A DNA stretch of 64,000 bases from Sphingobacteriales bacterium (GCA_003963365.1 RXJG01000003.1:302878-366877), one strand, 5' to 3'; shown: positions 23,424 to 32,922, counted from the stretch's first letter. Notes: a model not told the origin generated them from the sequence alone. Numbers and translations: made by a program.

Positions 23424-25673
23424 CTATTTTCCCACCCCAAACTGGTTGTTCAAAAAATTCCTGATTTTAATAAAGAGATTAAGACGGGTAATGTTGTTTA
23501 CATTATCATTTAACAGGTGGCCTCTGTCAGTTAAGTAATACTGATCAAACTGTTTGTTGGCATTTACCAGTTCCCGGCTTAATACCATGCTATTTTGTAA
23601 ATGCACATTATCATCTGCCGTACCATGCACTAATAATAACCCGCCTTTATAATTATTTACAAAATTTACCGGGGCATTATTCATATAGCCGTCCGGGTTT
23701 TCGCTGGGCATGGTCATATACCGTTCAGCAAAAATATTCTCATATAAACGCCAGTTGGTAACGGGTGCTATCGCAACTGTGGCTGCAAAACTGGGAGCAT
23801 ATTTTGTTGCTGCCAGTGTGCTGATATATCCCCCATAACTCCAGCCCATCACTGCTACTTTGGATGTATCCACATTAGCATTCATAGAACGGATGATGAA
23901 TTTCTTTGCCTCCATTAAATCATCCAGCTCCGCATCCCCTATTTTCTTATAATTGGCTTTACGGTAAGCTTCTCCCTTACCGGGTGTGCCACGGGTATCC
24001 AAACAGGCAACATAATAACCCTGCGATGCCAGGTATTTTAAGCTCATCAAAATTTTATCATTCCATCGATCTGTAACTCCCTGTAATTCCGGCGAACCAC
24101 CGTTATATATTAATAATGGATGTTTTGCTCCCTCCGCATTCATCGGATGAATAAAATATCCATACATCAGTTTGTCATCAGAGGATTTAAACGAGAAGAA
24201 ATCAACACCCGGGATTTTATATTGATTTAAGCGATTTTTCAGTTCTTTATTTTCAATTAATGGCTGATATAATTTTTGTTCCCTGGTTGAATACATCTGG
24301 TAAATAGTAGGATTATCCTGGTTACTGTAGATGTCGATAAAATATCGTTTGGTATTTGCCAGCAATACTTCATGCCAGCCGTTTTTATCTGTTAACCTTC
24401 TTTTTTGCGTACCATCATATTTAATGCGGTACAAACTGCTTCCCCGTGGTGATGGTTCATTGCTCATATAATAAACAAAACCATTTTCTTCATCTGCTCC
24501 TTTTATTTTCTGTACTTCCCATTCACCTGTGGTTACTTGTTTCATTTTTAACGAATCCATCGAAAACTCATAAATATGACTCCAGCCATTCTTTTCTGTT
24601 TGCCATAAAAAAGAATTGCGGCTTTTAATACAGAACAAATTATCAGGAAACAGTTTTATATAATCAGGTTTTGTTTCGCTATAAATCGTTTTTGTATTTC
24701 CATTCTTTATATTAGCCTGTAATATTTCTAAAAAGTTTTGCGGACGGTTCAGGCGCTGAATTAAAACAGATTTTCCATCCGGGCTCCAGTTAACCCCGGT
24801 GATATATTGATTAGGATTTACCCCAACATCTAATTTAGTCAACAGTTTAAACGGTAGATTATATAAAAACACTTCCACCTGCGGAATGGCTTCACCGGCT
24901 TTTGGGTAACGCTGCCCGTACACATCCGGGTAATTTTTATCGTAATAAGTAATAGGATAATTTTTAACCGGTTGTTCATTGATACGGGTAAAAACAATAC
25001 TTTGTCCATCCTCACTCCAGCTGTACATCTTCCTTAACCCAAAACCATTTTCATACAACGCATTGGCGCATCCGTAAGTAATATTATCCATGCTTCCATC
25101 GCTGGTTACAGCTAATACTGCTTCAGTTTCCATATCCTTCACATATAAATTATTATTGAGGATATAGGCCAGCTTTTTTGAATCAGGCGAAAAACTTGCA
25201 TAACTCACTTTGCCATCAACGGTAACCGCTCTCAATACTTTTTTATTCCGGTTCCAAACATAGCAGGCTTCTTTACCGGAAATACGGAACAAGGGTTGTG
25301 CCTGTGTTTTAACCAGCACCAGCGAATCATTGGGAGATAATTCAAAATCTTCAAAAAAAGTAAAGGTTACCGGCACGGAATCACCTTTTGGAATTACCTG
25401 GTTGGTAAAAAGTGTATCCACCAGTCTGCCAGTTGTAAAGTCCAATGCCAGTATTAACTCATTGCTGGAATTTTTATCCGAATAAATAAACGCAATTTTC
25501 TCCTGTGTGTTCATGGGATGAACCACCAGTTGCTGCTCATCAAAATAACCACCCCAGATGGCTTCTAAGGTGAGCGGAAGTTTATCGGCTTTCTTTTGTG
25601 CTGAAAGTTGGAGAGATAAAAATAGGAGTGCACACCCTGTTATGGATGTTACCCGCACGGCATAACTTTTCAT
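23424..25673 (-). CDS. S9-family prolyl dipeptidyl peptidase (DPP4-like)
   Basis: An exported serine peptidase of 749 residues (ATG at 25673) with a signal peptide MKSYAVRVTSITGCALLFLS ending near LSAQ. Residues about 40-500 form the N-terminal beta-propeller (DPPIV_N), and about 520-749 the alpha/beta-hydrolase domain. The catalytic triad is visible: Ser in GWSYGGY (about 612), Asp in LLVHGTADDNVH (about 688) and His in DRGHLL (about 719). Such enzymes cut dipeptides after proline or alanine in the periplasm or at the surface. The gene begins 16 bases after the barrel gene on the same strand, so the two are an operon. A longer reading to 25715 overlaps the upstream gene and lacks signal-peptide logic. 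Confidence 0.93.
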   Translation of the reverse strand: MKSYAVRVTSITGCALLFLSLQLSAQKKADKLPLTLEAIWGGYFDEQQLVVHPMNTQEKIAFIYSDKNSSNELILALDFTTGRLVDTLFTNQVIPKGDSVPVTFTFFEDFELSPNDSLVLVKTQAQPLFRISGKEACYVWNRNKKVLRAVTVDGKVSYASFSPDSKKLAYILNNNLYVKDMETEAVLAVTSDGSMDNITYGCANALYENGFGLRKMYSWSEDGQSIVFTRINEQPVKNYPITYYDKNYPDVYGQRYPKAGEAIPQVEVFLYNLPFKLLTKLDVGVNPNQYITGVNWSPDGKSVLIQRLNRPQNFLEILQANIKNGNTKTIYSETKPDYIKLFPDNLFCIKSRNSFLWQTEKNGWSHIYEFSMDSLKMKQVTTGEWEVQKIKGADEENGFVYYMSNEPSPRGSSLYRIKYDGTQKRRLTDKNGWHEVLLANTKRYFIDIYSNQDNPTIYQMYSTREQKLYQPLIENKELKNRLNQYKIPGVDFFSFKSSDDKLMYGYFIHPMNAEGAKHPLLIYNGGSPELQGVTDRWNDKILMSLKYLASQGYYVACLDTRGTPGKGEAYRKANYKKIGDAELDDLMEAKKFIIRSMNANVDTSKVAVMGWSYGGYISTLAATKYAPSFAATVAIAPVTNWRLYENIFAERYMTMPSENPDGYMNNAPVNFVNNYKGGLLLVHGTADDNVHLQNSMVLSRELVNANKQFDQYYLTDRGHLLNDNVNNITRLNLFIKIRNFLNNQFGVGK

Positions 25674-25689
25674 TTGTTTCCGGTTTGCT

Positions 25690-27396
25690 TTAAAAATCGT
25701 AGTCTCTCCGGACAAGGTTCACTCTTACTCCTGCACTAACAACGGTAGTGTTTTTGGATATGAGTGGTTTTGGTGCGTCAAAGTTTCTTATTAAAACTGA
25801 GAAATCAAAAAATACATTTTCTTTTACTTCATATGATGCGGCAAATGAAGCGTTGAGCAGGTTAGCTTTTAGCCCACTACCAATCTTATATCCATAATCC
25901 CCTATCCTGTCGTCGTATGGTCTGAATATGTTACTGCCAAAATTCCTGCTTGTGGCAGAACTATCCAACCCCTGCTGCGCAAAAATAATTTTGCCGGTAA
26001 GCAATAGCCGGGTGATAGGTTGCCATGTTGCTATACCGATAAATTCACGGAAATTGGCACCCAATGGATGAGCTAAAGGTTGATTATAATGCGTATTATT
26101 AGCTATTGGAAAATTGTATTGTGCTGAATCTGAATAGTGCGAATAAGTAAAAGGCCGCACAACATTTACTTCGGCTTGTAAATCAAGATTGGGAACATTA
26201 AATGCGTTAATATATTTTGCACCTAACTGGTAGCCAAACTTATTGCCCCACCAGGTCCAGTCTTTACGGATTTTTTGAAAATTAAATTCATCGATTAACA
26301 ATTGTCCATAAAACTGAAGCTTCTTAGCAACATTGGCTTTAAAATCAAGTCCTTCATGGATTTTATCAGGACTGCCTATATTCCCTTCAATAAGCCGGTA
26401 AAAAATTAACGGGTTAAGATAACTTAATTCAATATAGTCTTTTCTTCCAAAAACCACACTTTCAAATACGCCTATATTGAGCCATTTATTAATATTAATA
26501 CTAAGGTGATGAAAGGCTGCATATTTCTTTGGCAATAAATAATCGCCGGTTTTGGTAAATTTAGGATTCAGCTCTGCAAAAATATTTTGGTAATTGAATT
26601 TCCAAATCTTTGTATTAAGCTTTAAAAAATAATAATTGCCGCCAAAATCACTTAGAAACAAACTGCGGTATCCGTTGCCAATAAAATTCTTATCATATGC
26701 CAATTGCACATCTATAAACTTTGTTACCGGGAAAGTTATCCCTCCACTACCTTGAAAATAATCAACTCCGGTGGTTTTAAATGATTTATAAAAATTAGCC
26801 CCGGGCACAGCATTATATGTACTGACCCAGTTACGTACAAATGCCGGCCCTCTTTCCTGGTTATCCCATAAATTAAAATATGCCCCAATCTTATTGGCTA
26901 TCCTAGCTCTGATAGTAACACCCCTGCTGTTAATGAATAAGTTCTTTATATCATTATTTGCAGCCATTAGCTGAAAATTCAGCACAGGATTTATTGCAAT
27001 AAAAAAATCTTTGTCCTTATGCTCAAAAAAATTAGCCTTGTTGGTATATAAACTTTTTAAGAACGGCTTCTTGCTTTGAAAAGCGCTTTCATCGCCATTA
27101 TACCATTCGCTGTTGTTAGCATAAAAACTATTAAGGTTGTACGCATCCTGTTTGCTGAGTTTAATAGTACCCGCCTTTGTCAAAGAATCAAATACCAATG
27201 CCAGGTCACCGGCAAACTTTCTGTTATAAGGTTTGTTGGTAGAAAAGTTCTGATCAACTACTTTTCCCTGCAATATTTCCATGCGGTCAATAAAATGACT
27301 GTGTTTGGAAGCCGGAGAAAAGTATGTGCTTTGAGAAAAAAGTGCAGCAGGCAGGCAGAGTGCAGCCGTAATAAGGAGCCTTTCTTTAAATTGCAT
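25690..27396 (-). CDS. Outer-membrane barrel protein of the Wzi/RemB type
   Basis: A 568-residue exported protein with signal peptide MQFKERLLITAALCLPAALFSQ and a long series of amphipathic strands ending in aromatic/charged VSAGVRVNLVRRDYDF, typical of an outer-membrane barrel. Segments such as GGITFPVTKFIDVQLAYDKN, GNGYRSLFLSDFGGNY, IELSYLNPLIFYR and FYGQLLIDEFN are like those of Wzi capsule-assembly proteins and the Flavobacterium gliding protein RemB. I therefore infer a surface polysaccharide or gliding role, with moderate certainty. It forms an operon with the S9 peptidase downstream. It is divergent from dihydroorotase: 37 bases separate its ATG (27396) from that gene's ATG (27434). 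Confidence 0.8.
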   Translation of the reverse strand: MQFKERLLITAALCLPAALFSQSTYFSPASKHSHFIDRMEILQGKVVDQNFSTNKPYNRKFAGDLALVFDSLTKAGTIKLSKQDAYNLNSFYANNSEWYNGDESAFQSKKPFLKSLYTNKANFFEHKDKDFFIAINPVLNFQLMAANNDIKNLFINSRGVTIRARIANKIGAYFNLWDNQERGPAFVRNWVSTYNAVPGANFYKSFKTTGVDYFQGSGGITFPVTKFIDVQLAYDKNFIGNGYRSLFLSDFGGNYYFLKLNTKIWKFNYQNIFAELNPKFTKTGDYLLPKKYAAFHHLSININKWLNIGVFESVVFGRKDYIELSYLNPLIFYRLIEGNIGSPDKIHEGLDFKANVAKKLQFYGQLLIDEFNFQKIRKDWTWWGNKFGYQLGAKYINAFNVPNLDLQAEVNVVRPFTYSHYSDSAQYNFPIANNTHYNQPLAHPLGANFREFIGIATWQPITRLLLTGKIIFAQQGLDSSATSRNFGSNIFRPYDDRIGDYGYKIGSGLKANLLNASFAASYEVKENVFFDFSVLIRNFDAPKPLISKNTTVVSAGVRVNLVRRDYDF

Positions 27397-27433
27397 TAGA
27401 TTGTTTTTAGGTATTAGATTACAAATTCAAGTT

Positions 27434-28777
27434 ATGCAAAATTATGTGATTCGCAATATACAAGTTGTAAATGAGGGCAGAATTAGTTTGAACGATGTAT
27501 TGATTAAACATGGTCGGATTGAAAAAATTGCCGGCAACATCAGTACAGATTTATTAACAACAGAAATTAATGGGGAAGGAAAATATTTGTTTCCCGGCGT
27601 AATAGATGACCAGGTGCATTTTCGTGAACCGGGGCTCACACATAAAGGAACAATTCATACAGAAGCAAAAGCGGCAGTAGCCGGTGGCGTTACTTCCTTT
27701 ATGGAAATGCCTAATACAATTCCCAATGCATTAACGATTGAATTACTGGAAAACAAATACCGGATTGCTTCACAAACTTCATTAGCCAATTACTCCTTCT
27801 TTATGGGAACGAGTAATGATAATGCAGAGGAAGTTTTGAAAATAAATGAGCTGAAGAAAGACATTTGCGGCGTAAAAATATTTATGGGCGCCAGTACCGG
27901 CAACATGCTGGTGGATAATTTTTTGACACTGGATAAAGTTTTTAGGGAAAGTGAAGTATTGATTGCCACGCATTGTGAAGATGAAAAAATTATAAAAGCA
28001 AATTATCAGCGGCTTAAGAATGAAAAAGGTGAACTCTCCCCTTCCGACCATCCACTGGTGAGAGATGAGGAAGGGTGTTTTGAATCCTCCTTGGTTGCCA
28101 TTCAATTTGCTAAGAAATATAACAGTCGCTTACACATTTTGCATATTTCAACAGAAAAAGAATTACAGCTCTTTACTAATTTAATCCCGTTAAAAGATAA
28201 ACGCATTACTGCGGAGGCCTGTGTGCATCACCTCACTTTCAGCAGTGATGATTACAAGCGGTTGGGTTATTTGATAAAATGTAATCCTGCTATTAAAGCA
28301 CCACATAACCGGGAAGGAATTTGGAAGGCTTTGCTCGATGACCGGATTGATGTAATTGCTACCGACCATGCGCCACATTTACTCAGTGAAAAAGAACCAC
28401 CGTATGAACATGCACATGCCGGTTTACCGTTGGTACAGCATCCTTTACAACTCATGCTTCATCATTATAAACAGGGAAGAATTTCACTGGAGAAGATTGC
28501 TGAAAAGATGAGCCATGCAGTAGCAGATTGTTTTGAGATAGCGGAAAGGGGTTATATAAGAGAAGGATATTTTGCAGACCTGGTAATAGTAGATTTAAAC
28601 CAACCGATGACAGTGAGCAAAGAAAATATTTTATATAAATGTGGCTGGAGTCCTTTGGAAGGAATGGAAATGCCGGGTACAATTACACATACTTTTGTAA
28701 ATGGTCATTTAGTTTATGGAAACGGCAACTTTGATGAATCTGTGAAAGGGCAACGATTAAAATTCAACCGCCAGTAA
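27434..28777 (+). CDS. pyrC: Dihydroorotase, Bacteroidota type
   Basis: A 447-residue amidohydrolase making dihydroorotate from carbamoyl aspartate in pyrimidine synthesis. The metal and substrate motifs are DDQVHFREPGLTHKG, the carboxylated-lysine region GVKIFMGASTGN, ATHCEDE, HILHIST and ATDHAPH. The first motif reads QVH where most dihydroorotases have HVH; I believe this is common in the Bacteroidota branch but cannot check it. It starts at the ATG at 27434 (MQNYVIRNIQVVNEGR); the longer frame to 27401 runs into the divergent promoter and is rejected. It is followed 25 bases later by a MutS-like gene, with repeat words (CCAGTAAC) in the gap. Confidence 0.92.
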   Translation: MQNYVIRNIQVVNEGRISLNDVLIKHGRIEKIAGNISTDLLTTEINGEGKYLFPGVIDDQVHFREPGLTHKGTIHTEAKAAVAGGVTSFMEMPNTIPNALTIELLENKYRIASQTSLANYSFFMGTSNDNAEEVLKINELKKDICGVKIFMGASTGNMLVDNFLTLDKVFRESEVLIATHCEDEKIIKANYQRLKNEKGELSPSDHPLVRDEEGCFESSLVAIQFAKKYNSRLHILHISTEKELQLFTNLIPLKDKRITAEACVHHLTFSSDDYKRLGYLIKCNPAIKAPHNREGIWKALLDDRIDVIATDHAPHLLSEKEPPYEHAHAGLPLVQHPLQLMLHHYKQGRISLEKIAEKMSHAVADCFEIAERGYIREGYFADLVIVDLNQPMTVSKENILYKCGWSPLEGMEMPGTITHTFVNGHLVYGNGNFDESVKGQRLKFNRQ

Positions 28778-28802
28778 CGAGTAACAAAGAACCAGTAACA
28801 GA

Positions 28803-30119
28803 ATGGAACTTGACAAAACCAGTTATTACGATCTCTCTATCTTCAACCCCGAAGAAGAATATTCTGTTTTTCATAAACTGAATTTCACTACCACTTTTGG
28901 CGGCCGTGATCAGTTAAAACAACTGATGCAGCAACCTTACCACGACATTAAAAGAATCACCGCCACACAGGACACCATCAAACATTTACTGAAGCATATT
29001 GAACATTGGCCTTCCGTCATCACTAATGGAACATTAATGGTGATGGAGAAATTTTTTGAGTCCATGATTGATACCATTCCACAGGGTCACTCTCCTATCA
29101 ATGCTACTTTTTACAAATGGTTTCACGGTCCTGATTATTCACTGGTAAAATATTCTGTTAAGCATTTTGCTGATTTTATAAAAGGAATCAATCAACTGGC
29201 CATTGCGATGGATACAGATGACTGTCCGCCTTTATTAAAAAATATGCTGGGCCGGGCAAGGCATTCTATCCAAAGAGAAAGAATACAATTGTTACTTACG
29301 GCAAATGATATAGAGAAGGTTGACATTGGGCATTTGCTGGAGTTGGGTAATTACCTCCGTCATGATTTTAAAAATGCTTCTTTCCAGTTAATTGATATTT
29401 ATTACCAGTTAGATGCCTATTACAGTATGGCAAAAGCTGTACAGCATTATAATTTAAGTTTTCCGGTATTTGAAGATTACCCGCATCCAAATATCAACGC
29501 AAAAAAATTATATCATATCCTGTTGCCCACAGCAGTGGCTTATGATGTGGAGATGAATAAAGAGGCCAACTTTGTTTTTTTAACCGGCGCTAATATGGCC
29601 GGTAAAAGCACTTTCATCAAAGCTGTTGGGGTGGCTGTTTATTTAGCTCATTTGGGAATGGGTGTTCCTGCACAGGAGATGCATCTCACTTTGTTTGATG
29701 GCATCTTCAGCAATATTAATGTGGTGGACAATATTATTAAAGGGGAAAGTTATTTTTACAACGAAGTGCAGCGCATCAAAAACACCGTAATAAAAATTAA
29801 TGATGGAAGAAAATGGTTAGTGCTGATTGATGAAATATTTAAAGGTACCAACATACAGGATGCGATGAACTGCAGTACGGCGGTGATTAAAGGTTTACTT
29901 AAAATCAGCAATTCCCTATTTATTCTTTCCACTCACTTATATGAAATTGGTGATGCGTTAAAAACATATCCCAATATACAGTTCAAATATTTTGAAACGA
30001 GTACAGAAGGTGAGCAATTAAAATTCAGTTACCAGTTAAAAGATGGTATCAGTAACGACCGTTTGGGTTATTTGATTTTGAAGAGAGAAAAGGTGGTGGA
30101 GTTGCTGGAGAAATTATAA
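28803..30119 (+). CDS. Short MutS-like DNA-binding ATPase
   Basis: A 438-residue protein keeping only the MutS lever (domain III, about 10-230) and ATPase (domain V, about 235-438) regions. Walker A is LTGANMAGKST (262-270), Walker B is WLVLIDEIFKGTN (about 338-350) and the signature helix is VVDNIIKGESYFYNEVQR. The mismatch-recognition domain with the Phe-x-Glu motif and the connector domain are absent, and there is no Smr nuclease domain as in MutS2. It is therefore neither MutS nor MutS2 proper. Stand-alone proteins like this are annotated as MutS-family in Bacteroidota, and their function is not known to me. It lies between pyrC and the ComM gene on the same strand. Confidence 0.85.
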   Translation: MELDKTSYYDLSIFNPEEEYSVFHKLNFTTTFGGRDQLKQLMQQPYHDIKRITATQDTIKHLLKHIEHWPSVITNGTLMVMEKFFESMIDTIPQGHSPINATFYKWFHGPDYSLVKYSVKHFADFIKGINQLAIAMDTDDCPPLLKNMLGRARHSIQRERIQLLLTANDIEKVDIGHLLELGNYLRHDFKNASFQLIDIYYQLDAYYSMAKAVQHYNLSFPVFEDYPHPNINAKKLYHILLPTAVAYDVEMNKEANFVFLTGANMAGKSTFIKAVGVAVYLAHLGMGVPAQEMHLTLFDGIFSNINVVDNIIKGESYFYNEVQRIKNTVIKINDGRKWLVLIDEIFKGTNIQDAMNCSTAVIKGLLKISNSLFILSTHLYEIGDALKTYPNIQFKYFETSTEGEQLKFSYQLKDGISNDRLGYLILKREKVVELLEKL

Positions 30120-30185
30120 GCTATCTCAATTTATTTCTATAATTTTCCATCTCAACTAAACCAGTAGACCTTTCAACTTCTCTTC

Positions 30186-31730
30186 ATGTTAATTAAAACC
30201 TACGGCAGTGCAGTTTATGGAGTGGATGCTATTACCATTACTATTGAAGTAAATGTTAGCAGCGGCGAATTGAAATACTTTATAGTTGGCTTGCCGGATA
30301 ATGCCATAAAAGAAAGTTTGATGCGGATTGAAAGTGCCATCAAAACGAATAATCTTTATTATCCCCGCACCAAGATTGTAGTGAACATGGCACCGGCAGA
30401 TATAAAAAAATCAGGCTCCGCATTTGATTTACCCATTGCCATTGGAATCATCGGTGCCTCTGAACAATTACCCGAGGATGCAGCCATTCATGAATACATC
30501 ATTATGGGTGAACTGAGTTTGGATGGTGCAATACGTCCTATAAAAGGTTCATTGCCCATTGCCATACAGGCCCGCAAAGAAGGTTTTAAAGGATTGATTG
30601 TTCCCAAAGAAAATGCAAGGGAAGCAGCCATCGTCAACAATGTAAAAGTGTATGGCGTTTCACATATCAACGAGGTGATTGAATTTTTTAAAAACCCATC
30701 ATCACTACAACCAACCACTGTTGATACAAGAGATGAATTTTATCATTCACAATACCAGTTTGAGTTTGATTTTTGTGATGTAAAAGGACAGGAAAATATT
30801 AAACGGGCTTTAGAGATTGCTGCAGCCGGTGGACATAACGCCATATTAATTGGTCCGCCAGGCGCCGGTAAAACGATGTTGGCAAAACGTTTGCCCACCA
30901 TCCTACCACCACTCACATTACATGAAGCGTTAGAAACAACTAAGATTCACAGTGTGGCAGGTAAATTACCGGATAATGCTACTTTAATATCGAAACGGCC
31001 TTTCCGCAGCCCTCACCACACAATTAGCGACGTAGCTCTCGTGGGTGGTGGCGGCATACCACAGCCCGGCGAAATTTCATTGGCACATAATGGCGTGTTG
31101 TTTTTAGATGAGTTACCGGAGTTTAAAAGAACCGTACTGGAAGTAATGCGTCAACCCATGGAAGAAAGAAGAGTAACCATTAGCCGGGCAAAAGTAGCCA
31201 TTGATTTCCCATCTTCTTTCATGCTGATTGCTTCGATGAATCCCTGCCCCTGCGGTTTCTATAATCATCCCGATAAGGAATGTACCTGTGCACCGGGAAC
31301 GATTCAGAAATATCTCAACAAAATATCCGGCCCGTTGCTTGATCGCATCGATTTGCATGTGGAAGTAACACCCGTTCCATTTTCTGAGCTATCTAAACAA
31401 CAAATGTCCGAAAAATCAGAAGCGATACGGGACAGAGTGATGAAGGCAAGAGAGATACAGGCAGAACGGTATAAAGATTCTCCCGGTGTGTACAGCAATG
31501 CACAAATGAGCAGTGCACAGTTAAAAGAAATTTGTGTGATCAGCAACGTAGGACAAAATTTACTAAAAGCAGCCATGGACAAACTCAATCTCTCTGCAAG
31601 AGCCTATGACCGCATTTTAAAAGTTAGCAGAACCATTGCTGATTTAGCAGCAAGTGATGACATTAAACCGGAACATTTAGCCGAAGCCATTCATTACAGA
31701 AGTTTGGACAGGGAAGGCTGGGCTGGTTAA
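30186..31730 (+). CDS. comM: YifB/ComM-type Mg-chelatase-like AAA+ ATPase
   Basis: A 514-residue protein with an N-terminal Lon-protease-like domain (ChlI fold, about 1-170) and an AAA+ Mg-chelatase domain (about 190-400). Walker A is GPPGAGKTM, Walker B is GVLFLDELPEFKR, and the zinc-like NPCPCGFYNHPDKECTC loop typical of the family is present. The C-terminal Mg_chelatase_C helices run about 400-514. ComM is a branch-migration helicase used in natural transformation in Vibrio, where it was studied; most bacteria have it regardless of known competence. A ComEA-like protein is encoded at 5793, but no other competence gene is visible. It starts at the ATG at 30186. Confidence 0.95.
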   Translation: MLIKTYGSAVYGVDAITITIEVNVSSGELKYFIVGLPDNAIKESLMRIESAIKTNNLYYPRTKIVVNMAPADIKKSGSAFDLPIAIGIIGASEQLPEDAAIHEYIIMGELSLDGAIRPIKGSLPIAIQARKEGFKGLIVPKENAREAAIVNNVKVYGVSHINEVIEFFKNPSSLQPTTVDTRDEFYHSQYQFEFDFCDVKGQENIKRALEIAAAGGHNAILIGPPGAGKTMLAKRLPTILPPLTLHEALETTKIHSVAGKLPDNATLISKRPFRSPHHTISDVALVGGGGIPQPGEISLAHNGVLFLDELPEFKRTVLEVMRQPMEERRVTISRAKVAIDFPSSFMLIASMNPCPCGFYNHPDKECTCAPGTIQKYLNKISGPLLDRIDLHVEVTPVPFSELSKQQMSEKSEAIRDRVMKAREIQAERYKDSPGVYSNAQMSSAQLKEICVISNVGQNLLKAAMDKLNLSARAYDRILKVSRTIADLAASDDIKPEHLAEAIHYRSLDREGWAG

Positions 31731-31930
31731 ATGAACCGAATCGTTATTTGCCCGGCAGCTGTTTTGAATAAGCTTCATTATCATTTCTATTGACAACTAA
31801 TTTATTTTATCCGCCTGTACCAGTAAACGCTTTTATTCAGTTGCTGATTCTTTTAAAATTTATTCCAGTATTAGGATCTTTTTTATGAATCTGCAAAAAG
31901 AATTTAAAGTGAGTTTTCCATTAACTTAGC

Positions 31931-31966
31931 AATGCTGAATAACTTCAGTATAAATTCAGCATTTTT
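31931..31966 (+). terminator. Terminator-like hairpin before the glycan locus
   Basis: AATGCTGAAT (31931-31940) pairs perfectly with ATTCAGCATT (31954-31963) around a 13-base loop, followed by TTTTT in total. It lies 200 bases after comM and 38 bases before the first glycosyltransferase, so it could be a distant comM terminator or an attenuator in the glycosyltransferase leader. The rest of the 273-base gap shows no gene. Confidence 0.6.
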
Positions 31967-32003
31967 ACAGCGATAGCTGTTGTAAGTATTAAAGCTTTAT
32001 CTT
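31961..32003 (+). promoter_or_regulatory. Leader element with ACAGC-GATA-GCTGT hairpin
   Basis: ATTTTTACAGCG is followed by a five-pair hairpin (ACAGC 31967-31971, loop GATA, GCTGT 31976-31980) and then GTAAGTATTAAAGCTTTATC, which runs up to the ATG at 32004. A related block lies before the next glycosyltransferase gene at 32891. Confidence 0.4.
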
Positions 32004-32801
32004 ATGTATGATTTTTATTTACTTATCCCCTGCTATAATAATATTGAAGGACTAATTGTATCGTTGCAATCGGTTAAATATCCCAAAGAAAAACATTGCA
32101 TATTAATTGTTGATGATGGAAGCACCCATCCCGTAACACCAGAAATATTACCAAAGGAACTTTATACTTTTCATATAATTGAAATACTGAGGTTGGCAGA
32201 AAATAAAGGAATCACCGAAGCATTAAATACCGGGTTAAATTTTATTTTAAAAAAAAATGACGCTTCCCTTATTGCCCGGCTGGATTGTGGTGATATTTGC
32301 CATCCGCTGAGGTTTATCAGGCAGGTTGAAGAATTTAATAATGATCAGGAACTGATGCTGCTGGGCAGTTGGTGTTGTTTTAAGAAAAAGAACAGCAACC
32401 AGCAATATATTTATCATACTGCTTTAACTCATATGTCAATTGTACGACAAATGCACTGGAAATGCAGTTTTATTCATCCCACCGTCATGTTCAGTAAAAA
32501 AGTAATTGAAGAATCAGGTGTTTATCCAAGTGAATACACTTATGCAGAAGATTATGCTTTCTTTTTTAAAATTTGTTTAACACATACAGTAAAAATTTTA
32601 CAAGAAATACTTGTAACCTCAGAAATCAGCTCCCTGGGAATATCTGCTACCAAACGAAAAGCGCAACGAGCTGCTATTATCCGTGTTTTAAAACAGTTTA
32701 GTATATATAAATATCTGATGTTTGTTGGGATATTAAGGCAATATGTGCTCTATCTTATGCCGGAAACAATGCTGCTATATATAAAAAGAAGGATTTTTTG
32801 A
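32004..32801 (+). CDS. Family 2 glycosyltransferase
   Basis: A 265-residue GT-A-fold glycosyltransferase, cytoplasmic and probably membrane-associated. The N-terminal nucleotide-sugar motif is YLLIPCYNNIEGL...LIVDDGSTHPV, the DxD-like metal motif region is IARLDCGDICHP, and the acceptor-side acidic motif is YAEDYAFFFK. The C-terminal basic helix (ATKRKAQRAAIIRVLKQF, YIKRRIF) may lie on the membrane. Sugar and linkage cannot be predicted. It is the first gene of the polysaccharide locus but is set off from the rest by a 160-base gap that contains a direct repeat and a second leader hairpin, so it may be transcribed separately. Confidence 0.88.
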   Translation: MYDFYLLIPCYNNIEGLIVSLQSVKYPKEKHCILIVDDGSTHPVTPEILPKELYTFHIIEILRLAENKGITEALNTGLNFILKKNDASLIARLDCGDICHPLRFIRQVEEFNNDQELMLLGSWCCFKKKNSNQQYIYHTALTHMSIVRQMHWKCSFIHPTVMFSKKVIEESGVYPSEYTYAEDYAFFFKICLTHTVKILQEILVTSEISSLGISATKRKAQRAAIIRVLKQFSIYKYLMFVGILRQYVLYLMPETMLLYIKRRIF

Positions 32802-32804
32802 AGC

Positions 32805-32833
32805 GATAACAGAACTTTAAAGATAACAGAACT
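32805..32833 (+). repeat. Direct repeat GATAACAGAACT x2
   Basis: Two identical 12-base copies (32805-32816 and 32822-32833) are separated by 5 bases (period 17) just after the stop codon of the first glycosyltransferase gene. They could be a regulator binding site or a chance duplication. Confidence 0.5.
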
Positions 32834-32890
32834 CCAAAACTGTCGATAAATACCAGGGGTAATATTACAGGGTTAGCTGTTTTTTGTATA

Positions 32891-32922
32891 TTTTTACAAC
32901 GCTATTTACAGATAGCTTGTCA
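32891..32922 (+). promoter_or_regulatory. Leader hairpin before the nine-gene glycan operon
   Basis: After TATATTTTTAC, ACAA-c-GCTAT (32897-32906) pairs with ATAGC-TTGT (32913-32921) around TTACAG with one bulged C. The downstream word TATTTTAAACTTTAT resembles the block before the gene at 32004. It lies about 40 bases before the ATG at 32962, in the probable 5' leader. Confidence 0.4.
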
